A DNA stretch of 64,000 bases from Acorus gramineus (GCA_030737835.1 CM060855.1:18612378-18676377), one strand, 5' to 3'. Shown: positions 23,511 through 33,002, counted from the stretch's first letter. A program made the numbers and translations. The notes: a model not told the origin generated them from the sequence alone.

Positions 23511-23955
23511 TAGGGCTGTAACTTGGGTATGGTTGAATCTGATTTTTACATGGGTTCGGGTTTGAGTTAATCAATTCAGGTTGACTCACAAATTGGATTG
23601 GGGTCGAATTGGTCTCACTCACAACCCGACCCGACCCGAACCCGTAAATTAATAGTTAAAAAAAAATCATAGCCGTTCATTCTATAGCTTCTAATATGAA
23701 TAGTCCAAATTTTAGGTAAACTTAGCTAATTTTACAGGTTGGGTCGGGTTGATTTATTTAATTTACACATTATGTTAGAAATTCTAGTTGGGTCGGGTTT
23801 GATCGGGTTGATTTATTTAATTACGGGTTGGATTCGAGTTGGTTCTATTCGGGTTAAAAATCGGGTTGGATTGGGTTAAGGTTGAATAGTTTGGAATTCA
23901 GGTTGGGATCGAGTTGGGGTTAACCCGAACCCAACCCGCCAGAGTTGCAGCCCTA
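23511..23955. mobile_element. hAT-type MITE, 445 bp
   Basis: The ends TAGGGCTGTAACTTGGG and GAGTTGCAGCCCTA are inverted repeats. The interior is rich in 'gggtcgggtt' and 'aacccgacccgaaccc'. Flanks GATTGGAG (23,503-23,510) and GATAGGAG (23,956-23,963) differ at one position, fitting an 8-bp hAT duplication. Confidence 0.75.
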
Positions 23956-23963
23956 GATAGGAG

Positions 23964-24721
23964 AGGAGAGAGACGGTCAAAAGAGGGTTTTTAAACCTAT
24001 GTCAATATGGGATATCAGCGGGGGCATATTGGTCTTTTCACTTAGGTAGCTTTTGAAAACACAGTTTGAAAAACAACTCTTAGCTTTTAGCTTTTGTAAC
24101 TTTATGTACACTTTTTGAGACAGTAATGTAATGATGATATTTTGATAGTGTAATGATAATGGCTGTTTTATAAAACAAGCACAATTTAATGATAAAATTT
24201 AGTAATGATAATGTATTTAAATTAACATGTTTAATAACAGCTTTTAGTTTTTAGCTTTTAAATGATAATGTATTTGAATTGATCTGACAACCAAAATTAA
24301 AAACTGCTTTAACTTTTATTGCCAAACATGAACGGTGAACTCGCAATTGACGAGTGCGGATTAATAAGTAGAGGATAGAAAGATGGAAAAATTAGGATAT
24401 TTTGGGTTGAATGAGGGATTTTTTAAGCTTTCATTGGGATATCAACCAAACAAGTTTTGTGGGAAACAACCACTGAAATACCGCCTTAAACTTAATAAGT
24501 ACTTAATATAAGATGAACAAACGTGGCTAAAGCTGCATTTCGTAATGGAAAATGATATATTCAACCCCATTGGAGCCTCAATTGCAATGGACACCAATTT
24601 TATTTATTTATTTAAATCATACACTCTTCAAGCATGCTTTTATATGAAATAAAGTATATAGTGAAATACATTGATTATTTTTTTTAAGTAAAAAAAATTA
24701 ATGAATTTTTTAAGCCATATA
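23964..24721. other. AT-rich DNA, no gene seen
   Basis: Stretches such as 'cttagcttttagctttt' and 'ttttagtttttagcttttaa' suggest a degenerate AT-rich MITE, but the ends are not clear. Confidence 0.35.
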
Positions 24722-24815
24722 CCATGATAGAATCTCATACAATATGATAGTGCAGTATATACTATGTTATCATAGCGTATGGGGCTACAAAACGGACTGA
24801 CTGTACCGGCGCTCT
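24722..24815. repeat. End fragment of the 12,959 MITE family
   Basis: 'ggggctacaaaacggactga' followed by 'ctgtaccggcgctc', preceded by 'gatagtgcagtatatact', matches the terminal part of the element at 12,959-13,526. Confidence 0.6.
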
Positions 24816-24842
24816 TTCATAATAATTTGACTAAATAATTTA

Positions 24843-25329
24843 GGAAAAAATTCAAATAACCCCCCTTCCGAAATTCATATAACCCCTTGACTTTTCCTGA
24901 AGTCTGTATAACCCTCTGAAAATACCAATACAAACCCAAATAGCTCCCTCAGTTAAACTTCGCTGATAAATTAGAAATATTATGTGAATATTCCGCTTGG
25001 TTAACCGTAACTAAAAACGTCGTATACTAAAAAAAAACTACTGTGTTAAAAATGTAAAAAAATCATATGTAAATGACAATTTTACCCCTTCAAATAGGCT
25101 ATAATACCTTATCTAGAAGATTAAAATCATCATTTACAGGGCAATTTTTACATTTGTAACACATTGTAGGAGAGTTTTGGTATACTGTGTTTTCATTTAA
25201 GATTAATCAAACATAATATTTCTCATTTGTCAATGGAAATTTAACTTAGAGAGTTATTTGAATTTACATAGGTGTTTTAAGGAGTTTATATGGACTTCAG
25301 AAAAAGTCAGAGGGTTATATGGATTCTCG
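24843..25329. mobile_element. Foldback MITE, probably Mutator-like, 487 bp
   Basis: The left arm 'tcatataaccccttgacttt'..'gaagtctgtataaccc' is mirrored in the right arm by 'gtttatatggacttcagaaa' and 'gtcagagggttatatgga'. ATAATTTA flanks both ends (24,835-24,842 and 25,330-25,337), 8 of a probable 9 bp. Confidence 0.7.
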
Positions 25330-25337
25330 ATAATTTA

Positions 25338-26879
25338 ATATACGTATCATATTATATGCATAGAATAATTTCCATGTTTAGATAACTAATAATAATAATT
25401 TGAGTGATTATGTGACATCTCAAAATCACAACATAAGGTGAGATTGAATTGAGAATTCTTGGGGTTTTTTTGTCCTTTATGAGTTTTTTTTTCGCTTGGT
25501 ACTTTATAAGTTATTTAAGATTTAAAGACAGTTAATTATATAAGATACTTAAATTAATTATAAAAACATGTATGTTTATAGTATATGACATATTCAAATA
25601 TTAATCCACCTCTACATTCTTACATATATTTAAATGTTCATTTTCTGTGCATGTATGAATATTCTTATAATAATGATTTTTAAGCCTCAAATTTTAAATC
25701 CCATCATAAATCCCATGAGCTGGCATATGTACAATCCCCACTATACCCTTGTGCGATATTTTTTCTATTTTAGGTAACTTCTCCCCATATTTTAGGAAGT
25801 TTGTGATTTTTTTTCTATTCTTTCCAATTCATTTGTATATACACATTGATTCATAGTTTCAATCGATCATTATATTCTCTTAAAACTAAAAAAAAACATA
25901 CTAATTTTTTTTTTTTTGGAAGAATTTCAGATTTTGCTTTGGTTTTGAGCGATTTGATTTTTGTTTCGTTAATGTCAATTGGTTTAGATTTTGCCTATGT
26001 GATTTTATGTTTATATACTTGTTTCTAATGGTCTCTTTTTTTATGTTGAATAATTGTATCTTCTTTTTTTGATCATATGAATCAATTCAATTATGTTTGT
26101 CTAAACTTTTTTTTTCTCTTTCTTTGGCTTGGAATTTAGATACATTATTCTTTGGAACGCAGTCCACAAAAGGATTTGTTCCATGGATCTATTCGGCAAT
26201 GTGCAGAAATCATTGTTTTAACATTGATATACATTTCAATTACATGAAACACACATTGTACGCTCCCGTACCCATTATCCCTAATTAAGGCATGCGATAC
26301 GACGCGTTACATAAACACCATCCACAATATAACGGATAATATAAATAAATACGTAAAATACTCTCAGGATCTCAATAATTCATTCTTAAATTTGAACGAA
26401 TACACATGAGTTCTTTGTTTGGTAAGGCGCGCTCTAATTTAGAAAGTCCAAAGGACTGGATTTATATTTATCATGTACATAATGAACAAATTTGTATAGA
26501 GATCTCATTTATATGTATTGATTTAATCTTGTAATTTGCCTTGCCACATTTTTTTTTTTGGTTGTATGCATTCTTCTTTTTTCTTCTCATTATTAGGCAA
26601 GGGAAATTCTTTCCAACATATTATCGAATGTTGTATGGTTATTATCACTCTATAGTTGTTTTCTCTTTTGAGTGCCTTAGAATTTTACCAATAAAAATGT
26701 TCATATTCTAACTAATATTTAGTTAGTTAGAATATAACATTTTTAATTTAAGGGGACAAAATAAATTAATTATTCTAACCAATATTTATTCATTACATTT
26801 TATGAACGTAATTTATGTGCAACGCACATGTGCATTTATTATATATGTAAAAGAGCCATTGTTTTAATCAAAATAAAAG

Positions 26880-26881
<2 letters not shown>
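25338..26881. other. AT-rich DNA, no gene seen
   Basis: A perfect hairpin, 'atattctaactaa' / 'ttagttagaatat', lies at about 26,700-26,740 with a nearby imperfect echo at 26,775. The ORFs at 25,846-26,288 are low-complexity and unsupported. Confidence 0.4.

Positions 26882-26921
<40 letters not shown>
26882..26921. repeat. (TA)20 microsatellite at left edge of viral block
   Basis: A pure TA tract. Together with the TA tract at 32,797-32,827 it brackets the pararetrovirus sequence. Confidence 0.95.
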
Positions 26922-26927
<6 letters not shown>

Positions 26928-27229
26928 ACTTTTAAGACCAAATTCTTTCAGAGAGATTTTTTTTTTTTTTTTAATTTTGAAAATTAATTGACAGAAGACA
27001 GATAGGATGGAAACTGGAAAGACTTATCTTATTAAACATGCATAAACCATATTACATAGCAACATGTATAATACATAGAACGTAGCACATAGGCTTACAG
27101 AAAAGAAAACTTACAACTCTGGGATTGAGAAGGATATCTCCCTCTTTTGCCCAATCTTCTATGTTACAAAGTACTCTGGGTTTTTTGGTGGATTTTTTGG
27201 TAGAGGGTTCTTGTGGACTTGGTTTTTTC

Positions 27230-27379
27230 GCCGATGCCCTCTTCAACTAACTCTCCTCCTTTTTATAGGCAAAGCTTGCGGACTTCAATGGGTTTGGAAT
27301 CCGCGGCAAAGCTTGCGGACTTCAATGGGTTTGGAATCCGCGGCAAAGCTTGCGGACTTCAATGGGTTTGGAATCCGCG
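27230..27379 (-). promoter_or_regulatory. Putative viral pregenomic RNA promoter: TATA box plus 3x37-bp repeats
   Basis: On the minus strand CCTATAAAAAGGAGG (TATA core 27,267-27,260) lies directly downstream of three tandem 37-bp units (27,269-27,379, unit core 'aaagcttgcggacttcaatg' as read on plus). It follows the stop of the third ORF by about 300 bp. Caulimovirids have one strong promoter in the intergenic region after the last ORF, often with repeated enhancer-like parts. Two 'cccgtgac' repeats with a TGACG core lie further upstream at about 27,468-27,487, resembling as-1-type sites. Start-site position (about 27,235) is inferred from TATA spacing only. Confidence 0.6.
27269..27379. repeat. 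Three tandem 37-bp repeats
   Basis: The unit starts recur at 27,271, 27,308 and 27,345 with essentially no differences, so the array is young or homogenised. Because 37 is not a multiple of 3, an ORF through it is accidental. Confidence 0.95.
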
Positions 27380-27569
27380 GTCATTCTTCTTTGAGTGACT
27401 TCTTGTCCTCTTCTGGCGACATCTTTTTGCTTTAAGTCATTTCTTCTTTTCTTTTTTGTCGTGCGTTCCCGTGACGCTCCCGTGACTTATCCTTTTGAAC
27501 CCGTGAGTTGCTAGGGTCTTCTGGATTCTTCTTCCTGTTATATATTATTATATTATTATTATTTTTCTT

Positions 27570-28784
27570 TTACACAGACCCTTCAGCTGGGTCAAACTCG
27601 TCTTCAGGAAAATCTGAGGGTATATTTTCAAGCCCTTGGGAGTCATTGTCCGTATTCTGAGAATCACAATCTTCTGGCCTTTGAGAGTCATCTTCTAACC
27701 CTTGTTGAGTCCCTCCCGGACCTCGAGAGCTGGTTGCCAATGTGGTTGTGGGCTTGTTTCCTTTGAACATTTTAAACATGTGCTCATATGCTTTTAATTC
27801 AATGGAGTCCTGGCTCAAATTTGGGAATCTTTTAGTGTATTCTCCAATAAGGCTTGCTTTGATAGTCTCATAACTATCTTCTCGTGGCCTTCCATAAATT
27901 GGTAATTTATAACCAGATAAAATTTTCTGTGGGTTATATTTAACCCACCATTTCGTGTACACGTCCCTCCTGAGGTGAGGAGGAAATCTTTTTTCTATCT
28001 GGAAATCCCATTGGAGGATCCATGGTATCCCTGTCTGATTGTGATATTTTAATAAATCAGTATTATTTTGTGGGTTTAATTTTTCCTGTTCCATATGGGT
28101 TTGGATACCTTCTGGTAAATTTTTCCAATCAGCACCAAATACTTGCCACCAGGAGTAAAACCAAGTTGGAATTTTGGTTTGGCAGACAAAATGGATAAAC
28201 CAAGAATGTCTTAGGACACAATTTTGGACTAATAGTGCATTTTCCCAAGCTTTTTGATAATCCCAATAGTTATAGTAGTTGGGTCTGATCATTGATTTTT
28301 GGAATCGCCTGGAAGCATTGGGGTTCTTGTCCCAATCTTTTAAGGTTAATATTTTTTGGATGCATAGTTTAGAGTATGAGATCTCTAAGGTGTTTTTATT
28401 TTTATAGTGGTGCACAATTCTAGCACTGTTTGTTTCTAAAAGGATATTTTCATAATAATCAGGATTTTTCCCTATCATTTCAGGGATATAAAAATGATAA
28501 CCAGTACCAGAATGGTCATCTTTGGGAAAGTATATCTTGATAAGTTCTGTTATTTCTTTGTCTTCTTCAGATTTCTCAATAGAGAATAGTGGTACAGAAG
28601 TTTTGAATTCATAATTGCTTTGTGATTCTGGGGATGCTATTTCAGCAAGTATGGCAAATTGATTTTGATTTTCAAAGAGATTTTCTTCCTTAACCTCTGA
28701 CTTTATGAGGTTTACAGAAGGTCTTGAGCTCTCAATTTTTAGGGTCCTTTGTGGAAGGATCTTTGCCTTCTTCTTCTGGTCCAT
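27570..28784 (-). CDS. Pararetroviral third ORF, tryptophan-rich, unknown function
   Basis: About 404 residues from the first ATG (28,784); the frame is open up to 28,802. It overlaps the end of the RT ORF by about 50 nt, so it is probably translated from the same RNA by reinitiation or leaky scanning. Features: a charged, lysine-rich N-terminus; a central aromatic-rich block (YYNYWDYQKAWENALL, IPTWFYSWWQVFGADW); and an acidic, glutamine/serine-rich tail with loose DDSQ/DNDSQ repeats. No zinc finger, protease or polymerase motif is visible. Florendoviruses carry a second ORF of unknown role after the polyprotein, and this protein may correspond to it; that identification is inference. A near-identical inverted partial copy sits at 32,453-32,798. 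Confidence 0.75.
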   Translation of the reverse strand: MDQKKKAKILPQRTLKIESSRPSVNLIKSEVKEENLFENQNQFAILAEIASPESQSNYEFKTSVPLFSIEKSEEDKEITELIKIYFPKDDHSGTGYHFYIPEMIGKNPDYYENILLETNSARIVHHYKNKNTLEISYSKLCIQKILTLKDWDKNPNASRRFQKSMIRPNYYNYWDYQKAWENALLVQNCVLRHSWFIHFVCQTKIPTWFYSWWQVFGADWKNLPEGIQTHMEQEKLNPQNNTDLLKYHNQTGIPWILQWDFQIEKRFPPHLRRDVYTKWWVKYNPQKILSGYKLPIYGRPREDSYETIKASLIGEYTKRFPNLSQDSIELKAYEHMFKMFKGNKPTTTLATSSRGPGGTQQGLEDDSQRPEDCDSQNTDNDSQGLENIPSDFPEDEFDPAEGSV

Positions 28785-30885
28785 TTCCCTGCAAGAATTC
28801 ACGTGAGAGATAATCAGGAAGACTATTAAAGTCTCCTTTAATATATTCTATGTCAAAATCATAAATCCCTAATAATGCTTGCCATCTAGCAAAAATTTGT
28901 TTTGAAGCAAGATTTTTTACATCTTTTTCAAGTACATATTTTGCCGAGCTACAATCTATCCTTAAGAGGAATTTTTGGTTTAAAATGTCCCCTTGGAATT
29001 TGGTTATGCAATTGACTATGGCAAGGATCTCCTTTTTTATTGTGGAATATTTTCTTTGAGCTTCATTCCACGTCCCTGAAGTAAATCTTACTAATTGTTC
29101 TTTGTTATCAATCCTTTGTTTTAGTATTCCTCCATATCCTATGTCAGAGGCATCAGTCTCTATGATTTTTGGTGCATTGGGGCTTGCTATATTCAAGCAT
29201 GGCAACTGCTTTACTTTCCCTTTAATCCTTTGGACTGCATGGGTATGTTCTATGGTCCAAGGTGTAGGATTTTTCTTTAGTCTGTTGGACAAAAGCTTTC
29301 TGTCCAAGGCTACATTTTTATAAAAGTCTGAGACATAGTTGAGACAACCAAGAAACCTTTGAAGTTGTTTTTTATCTTTCATGTAATCCGGGAATTTGTC
29401 TGCAAAATCTATTACCCTTTTTATGGGTGTAATATCATTTCCAGAGATTTTATATCCTAGAAATTGAACTGTGGTCTGGAAGAGTTTTACTTTTTTGGCA
29501 GATACTACCAGACCATTTTGTTTTACTATTTTAAGAAAGATATTCAAATGTTTCCAATGCTTATCTATGTTTTCAGAAAATATTAATACGTCATCAATAT
29601 AGACAATAGAAAAGGATCCATAAGGATTAAATATTTCATTCATTATGTTTTGAAATTCTGAGGGTGCATTTTTTAGCCCAAAAGGTAAAACATTCCACTC
29701 ATAATGCCCAAATGGCACTGTAAATGCAGTCTTGTATCTATCTTCTTCTTTTATCTGGATTTGCCAGAATCCTGATTTAAGGTCAAACTTAGAAAAAATT
29801 TTGGAATTATAAACCCTTTTGATCAGATCTTGCTTATTGGGGATAGGATACCTGATCCACTGGAGAACTTTATTTAAAGGCTTATAATTTATGACAAGTC
29901 TTGGTACTCCCCTCTCTAACTCTGCGGCTTTCTCTACATAGAAAGCTGCACAGCTCCAAGGTGAGGAGCTCTTCCTAATAAGGTCTTTTGCAAGTAGCTG
30001 GGATATTTCCTCTTTGCAGATCTCAAGGAGCCTATTATTCATTTGGATGGGTTTGGCTTTTGTGGGAATGTTTTCTTCATTAAAGTCTTTGATGTATGGT
30101 AGGCTTACCATATGCTTTTTCTTATGCCAGAAGGCAGAGGGAAGATCTGAACAGGCCTCATTTTCAATAGTCTTTTGAAAATCAGAGACCTTCTTTTGAA
30201 AAATAGGGCTACTAATTTGCTCGGATGTCTTTTGAAACCTGATCTCTTCAGAGAGCTCATTAATAAACTTTTCTTTGTATTCTAAGGCCTGTCTAAGCTG
30301 GTTGAGAAAAGATAGCTTTGGTGTAGCACAAAATTTGTATAATATATTTTTCCCATTTTGGGTGGCATGGATGCCTTCAGTATCAACCGAGAAGGGCTTT
30401 ATCATATTTATGAAGGGGGTTCCTAGGATGACACCCTGACGAAGATCTTTTACTAAAAGGAACGATGTCTTTAAACATGATCCTTTATTACAAACATGGA
30501 CATCTGGTATCTTATAATTAATCTTTAGGCTCTCCCCATTGGCAGTGTTTATACCATGGGTAGTCTTTTCAAAGTATCTTGAAGGGATCAATCCTTCCCT
30601 TATGCAGTTCATATCTGCCCCAGTGTCAATAAGGGCCTTGTATTTTAAAGAAAATGTCTTAATTTTTAGGACTTCAACATTCCATTTTTGTTTTGTATAT
30701 CTTTCGAGAGAGCTAATAAATTCTTCTTCTTCTTCAGGTTGCTCTCTGATAGGTTCTTCATTATCAGAATTTTCATTGTTTTTCCCTAATTTTGGGATGG
30801 CTTCAAGGTATGTAACCCTGTCTCTAAGGTCCTTGATTTCTTTTTTCATATCAATTTGTTCTTTTCTTAATTCCCCTATAGTCAC
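28732..30885 (-). CDS. Pararetroviral aspartic protease - reverse transcriptase - RNase H
   Basis: 717 residues, uninterrupted. The N-terminus is coiled-coil-like and acidic (1-65). A retropepsin active site, ALIDTGAD, is at about 84-91. The reverse transcriptase spans about 265-480, with the FDLKSGFWQI box at about 367 and the catalytic YIDD at about 429-432. RNase H starts with TDAS at about 577 and runs to about 700. The domain order and the absence of integrase fit Caulimoviridae: it would convert pregenomic RNA to DNA after protease maturation. The frame opens with GTG, not ATG, and the first ATG is 12 codons in. This supports its having once been continuous with the upstream movement-protein ORF. 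It is most likely a silent integrated copy, though its own reading frame is unbroken. Confidence 0.92.
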   Translation of the reverse strand: MTIGELRKEQIDMKKEIKDLRDRVTYLEAIPKLGKNNENSDNEEPIREQPEEEEEFISSLERYTKQKWNVEVLKIKTFSLKYKALIDTGADMNCIREGLIPSRYFEKTTHGINTANGESLKINYKIPDVHVCNKGSCLKTSFLLVKDLRQGVILGTPFINMIKPFSVDTEGIHATQNGKNILYKFCATPKLSFLNQLRQALEYKEKFINELSEEIRFQKTSEQISSPIFQKKVSDFQKTIENEACSDLPSAFWHKKKHMVSLPYIKDFNEENIPTKAKPIQMNNRLLEICKEEISQLLAKDLIRKSSSPWSCAAFYVEKAAELERGVPRLVINYKPLNKVLQWIRYPIPNKQDLIKRVYNSKIFSKFDLKSGFWQIQIKEEDRYKTAFTVPFGHYEWNVLPFGLKNAPSEFQNIMNEIFNPYGSFSIVYIDDVLIFSENIDKHWKHLNIFLKIVKQNGLVVSAKKVKLFQTTVQFLGYKISGNDITPIKRVIDFADKFPDYMKDKKQLQRFLGCLNYVSDFYKNVALDRKLLSNRLKKNPTPWTIEHTHAVQRIKGKVKQLPCLNIASPNAPKIIETDASDIGYGGILKQRIDNKEQLVRFTSGTWNEAQRKYSTIKKEILAIVNCITKFQGDILNQKFLLRIDCSSAKYVLEKDVKNLASKQIFARWQALLGIYDFDIEYIKGDFNSLPDYLSREFLQGNGPEEEGKDPSTKDPKN

Positions 30886-30917
30886 CCTTTTGGGTTTTTC
30901 AGATTCTAATCTTTGAA

Positions 30918-32420
30918 TTACCTCTTTATAAGAGTATTTTTCTTATTTCTTCTTGAGTCTGACTGATAGGGGTTTTTATTAAACTGATATATTTTTCTAA
31001 TAAAATATTCTGCCTTGAAGGGACTACCAGGGTCTATCCCAGTAGTAGTCTTAAGAGGGCTAGCTATAATGTCAGATTTTGTAACTTTAATCTTTTCAAA
31101 CGGTGGGTGGATAGATTCCACCTCTTCATTGTTATACTTCCTCCATTTAGTGGTATATTTATCAATTTTTTCAAGGACCATAGCATGGTCTTCTTTGGGA
31201 AGATCAACGAGCATGTTTTGTAGCATCGGAATATAAGTTTGTTCAAACCAATCAAAGAAATATACAGTGTTTCGTTCAAATCTCATATGATCATACCACT
31301 GTTCTCTAATCGGGCCTTGTTCTTCTTTGGGTATAGTGTTGAAAAACCATTTTCTTTTCTCATTATTTTTTGATGAATAAAAATCATTTTTTATGATTTC
31401 TTTGTTTATTTCATAGTCATCATTCTCACTTATAGTAAGCATGTCCGACTCAACGGGATCATATTCAGAAGGAATTTCATTTTGAGTTTCAGCTTCATAA
31501 ACTGCTGAAGCAACTCCTATAGGCTGGCTAAAGTAGGAGGCATGGGTTGTAAAATACTGGCTATCTCTCTCAGAAACAGAGCGTCTTCTGGGAGTCAAGT
31601 TTTCCCTTCTACTTACCGGAGTAGTTCTAAAAGATCTTGCTCTTTGTAAACTACAATTAGTATTAGAAAACCGAATTTCAATATTACCACCATCTTTTTC
31701 AAGAATTTCTTTAAGGTCTGAGTTTTCCAGGGGCTTATCAGGTTGAGCATTTTCAAGGGTCCAGGAATTAGGTAGTCTGATCTCATCCCATTTTAAAGCT
31801 TTAGGGATAAAAAAGTTATTCTTTGGGTTTGTCTGAAGCAATGTAGTAATACCTTTAATATCAGAGACCCTGCTTTTAGGGGATAAAGTGTTCATGACCT
31901 TGAAATAAACTCTATAACTAAGGTTTATATTTAAAGTGCCATTATTAAGGCTGAAACCATCAGTCTGGATTCTTAGGACTAAAGCGTCCAAAATGTTGGG
32001 ATCAGCTAAGGACACAGAGAAATTAGGAAAGGCATTAAAAAATATCGGTCCTTTACTTAAGCTGGATTCAACTATCCCAAGAACAGAATCGGCAAATCTT
32101 AGATGCCTATTGTCTTGGAGACAAACTAGAACAGCAGTATTCAAGTTCTCTCTAGCTAGGGCATCTACTGATACCTGCACTAATCCAATGTGAAGATAGT
32201 GATATTGGGGTTTTGCCCTTATCCTGTCTATTTCCTTTTGGGATATAAGGTGGAAATTCTCATGCCCATCAGTCAAAGGGATGGTTCTTTCAATAGTCTT
32301 GATATAATAGTCTGTTTTAAGACTAAAGGTGTTACAAACATAAATCTCGTTGAATGGGACTTTAGGGATTTTCCAATTACTGACAGATTGTTCTATACTC
32401 TCATAATTTATCTGTTGCAT
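30918..32420 (-). CDS. Pararetroviral movement protein region of the polyprotein
   Basis: 500 residues from an ATG at 32,420. Residues about 25-185 show the 30K-type movement-protein pattern shared by caulimovirids, ending in the conserved LSYRVYFKVMN block. Residues 240-310 are serine/arginine-rich and probably linker. Residues about 320-490 are charged with aromatic patches (EQWYDHMRF, YFFDWFEQTY) and have no zinc knuckle, so a classical coat-protein finger is not visible. The movement protein would open plasmodesmata for virus passage. Two single-base-type frame changes just before its stop (about 30,945-30,975) lead out of the frame of the protease-RT ORF, so it looks like a broken polyprotein rather than a separate gene. 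Confidence 0.85.
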   Translation of the reverse strand: MQQINYESIEQSVSNWKIPKVPFNEIYVCNTFSLKTDYYIKTIERTIPLTDGHENFHLISQKEIDRIRAKPQYHYLHIGLVQVSVDALARENLNTAVLVCLQDNRHLRFADSVLGIVESSLSKGPIFFNAFPNFSVSLADPNILDALVLRIQTDGFSLNNGTLNINLSYRVYFKVMNTLSPKSRVSDIKGITTLLQTNPKNNFFIPKALKWDEIRLPNSWTLENAQPDKPLENSDLKEILEKDGGNIEIRFSNTNCSLQRARSFRTTPVSRRENLTPRRRSVSERDSQYFTTHASYFSQPIGVASAVYEAETQNEIPSEYDPVESDMLTISENDDYEINKEIIKNDFYSSKNNEKRKWFFNTIPKEEQGPIREQWYDHMRFERNTVYFFDWFEQTYIPMLQNMLVDLPKEDHAMVLEKIDKYTTKWRKYNNEEVESIHPPFEKIKVTKSDIIASPLKTTTGIDPGSPFKAEYFIRKIYQFNKNPYQSDSRRNKKNTLIKR

Positions 32421-32452
32421 GTATCAGGCTCAGATCTCCCGTTGGGATCTAC

Positions 32453-32793
32453 ATCCTGATTATTATGAAAATATCCTTTTAGAAACAAACAGTGCTAGAA
32501 TTGTGCACCACTATAAAAATAAAAACACCTTAGAGATCTCATACTCTAAACTATGCATCCAAAAGATATTAACCTTAAAAGATTGGGACAAGAACCCCAA
32601 TGCTTCCAGGCGATTCCAAAAATCAATGATCAGACCCAACTACTATAACTATTGGGATTATCAAAAAGCTTGGGAAAATGCACTATTAGTCCAAAATTGT
32701 GTCCTAAGACATTCTTGGTTTATCCATTTTGTCTGCCAAGCCAAAATTCCAACTTGGTTTTACTCCTGGTGGCAAGTATTTGGTGCTGATTGG

Positions 32794-32798
<5 letters not shown>
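32453..32798 (+). pseudogene. Inverted partial duplicate of the third viral ORF
   Basis: About 346 bp are the reverse complement of about 28,122-28,467 with only about two visible differences. They are joined head-to-head to the start of the movement-protein ORF through an unrelated 30-bp stretch. The copied frame stays open but is cut by the TA tract at 32,797. Rearranged, inverted pieces are usual for pararetroviral integrations. Confidence 0.9.

Positions 32799-32827
<29 letters not shown>
32797..32827. repeat. (AT)n tract at right edge of viral block
   Basis: A pure AT tract lying between the viral fragment and the first copy of the (TA)n-abutting repeat. Confidence 0.95.
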
Positions 32828-32830
<3 letters not shown>

Positions 32831-33000
32831 AACTGATGGGGTGCGATCGTGCGGTCGTGCACCCCATTATGCGGCCCACCACATCAGCTGTCCTATCACT
32901 GATCTCGTGATCGGATGGTTGATGATGATTTAAAAAAAACAAAAACAAAGAAGAAACTAACTGGATCATCCGGTTGCTCATCTCGTGACCCCCCATAGCC
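32828..33000 (+). repeat. (TA)n-abutting repeat family, partial copy 1
   Basis: It starts at the TA tract with GGGAACTGATGGGGTGCGAT and includes a hairpin (GGGGTGCGATCG..GTGCACCCC). It runs through 'ccggttgctc' and ends at 'gtgacccccc'. The same start, also directly next to a TA tract, is found at 33,325 and, inverted, at 44,406. Confidence 0.75.
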
Positions 33001-33002
33001 TT

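Larger units (their letters stand above)
26990..32452 (-). mobile_element. Endogenous pararetrovirus (Caulimoviridae, possibly florendovirus-like)
   Basis: Three consecutive minus-strand ORFs encode a movement protein, a protease-reverse transcriptase-RNase H, and a third protein, followed by a promoter-like intergenic region. There are no LTRs and no integrase, which separates it from Ty3/gypsy elements. The MP plus RT/RNase H combination is diagnostic of Caulimoviridae. I could not see a CCHC coat-protein finger, so the coat region is missing, diverged or deleted. The left limit is uncertain, between the (TA)n tract and about 27,050. The right limit is an inverted junction at about 32,452. 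Long open frames suggest a fairly young integration. Two frameshifts near 30,945-30,975 separate the first two ORFs. Confidence 0.88.

Noticed and set aside
27269..27379. Possible CRISPR-like array
   Set aside because: The repeats are directly adjacent without spacers and the genome is a plant; these are simple tandem repeats.
27211..27435. Plus-strand ORFs with repeated 'GLQWVWNPR'
   Set aside because: They come from the 37-bp tandem repeats in the viral promoter region. The period is not a multiple of three, and the strand opposes the viral genes.
32421..32452. 'gtatcaggctcagat' considered as a viral methionine-tRNA primer site
   Set aside because: It is only partly similar to TGGTATCAGAGC, with a missing base, and lies in the wrong orientation for the minus-strand viral genes.
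32419..32910. 163-residue plus-strand ORF as a separate gene
   Set aside because: It is the inverted duplicate of the third viral ORF, entered from a chance ATG and ending in the TA tract.
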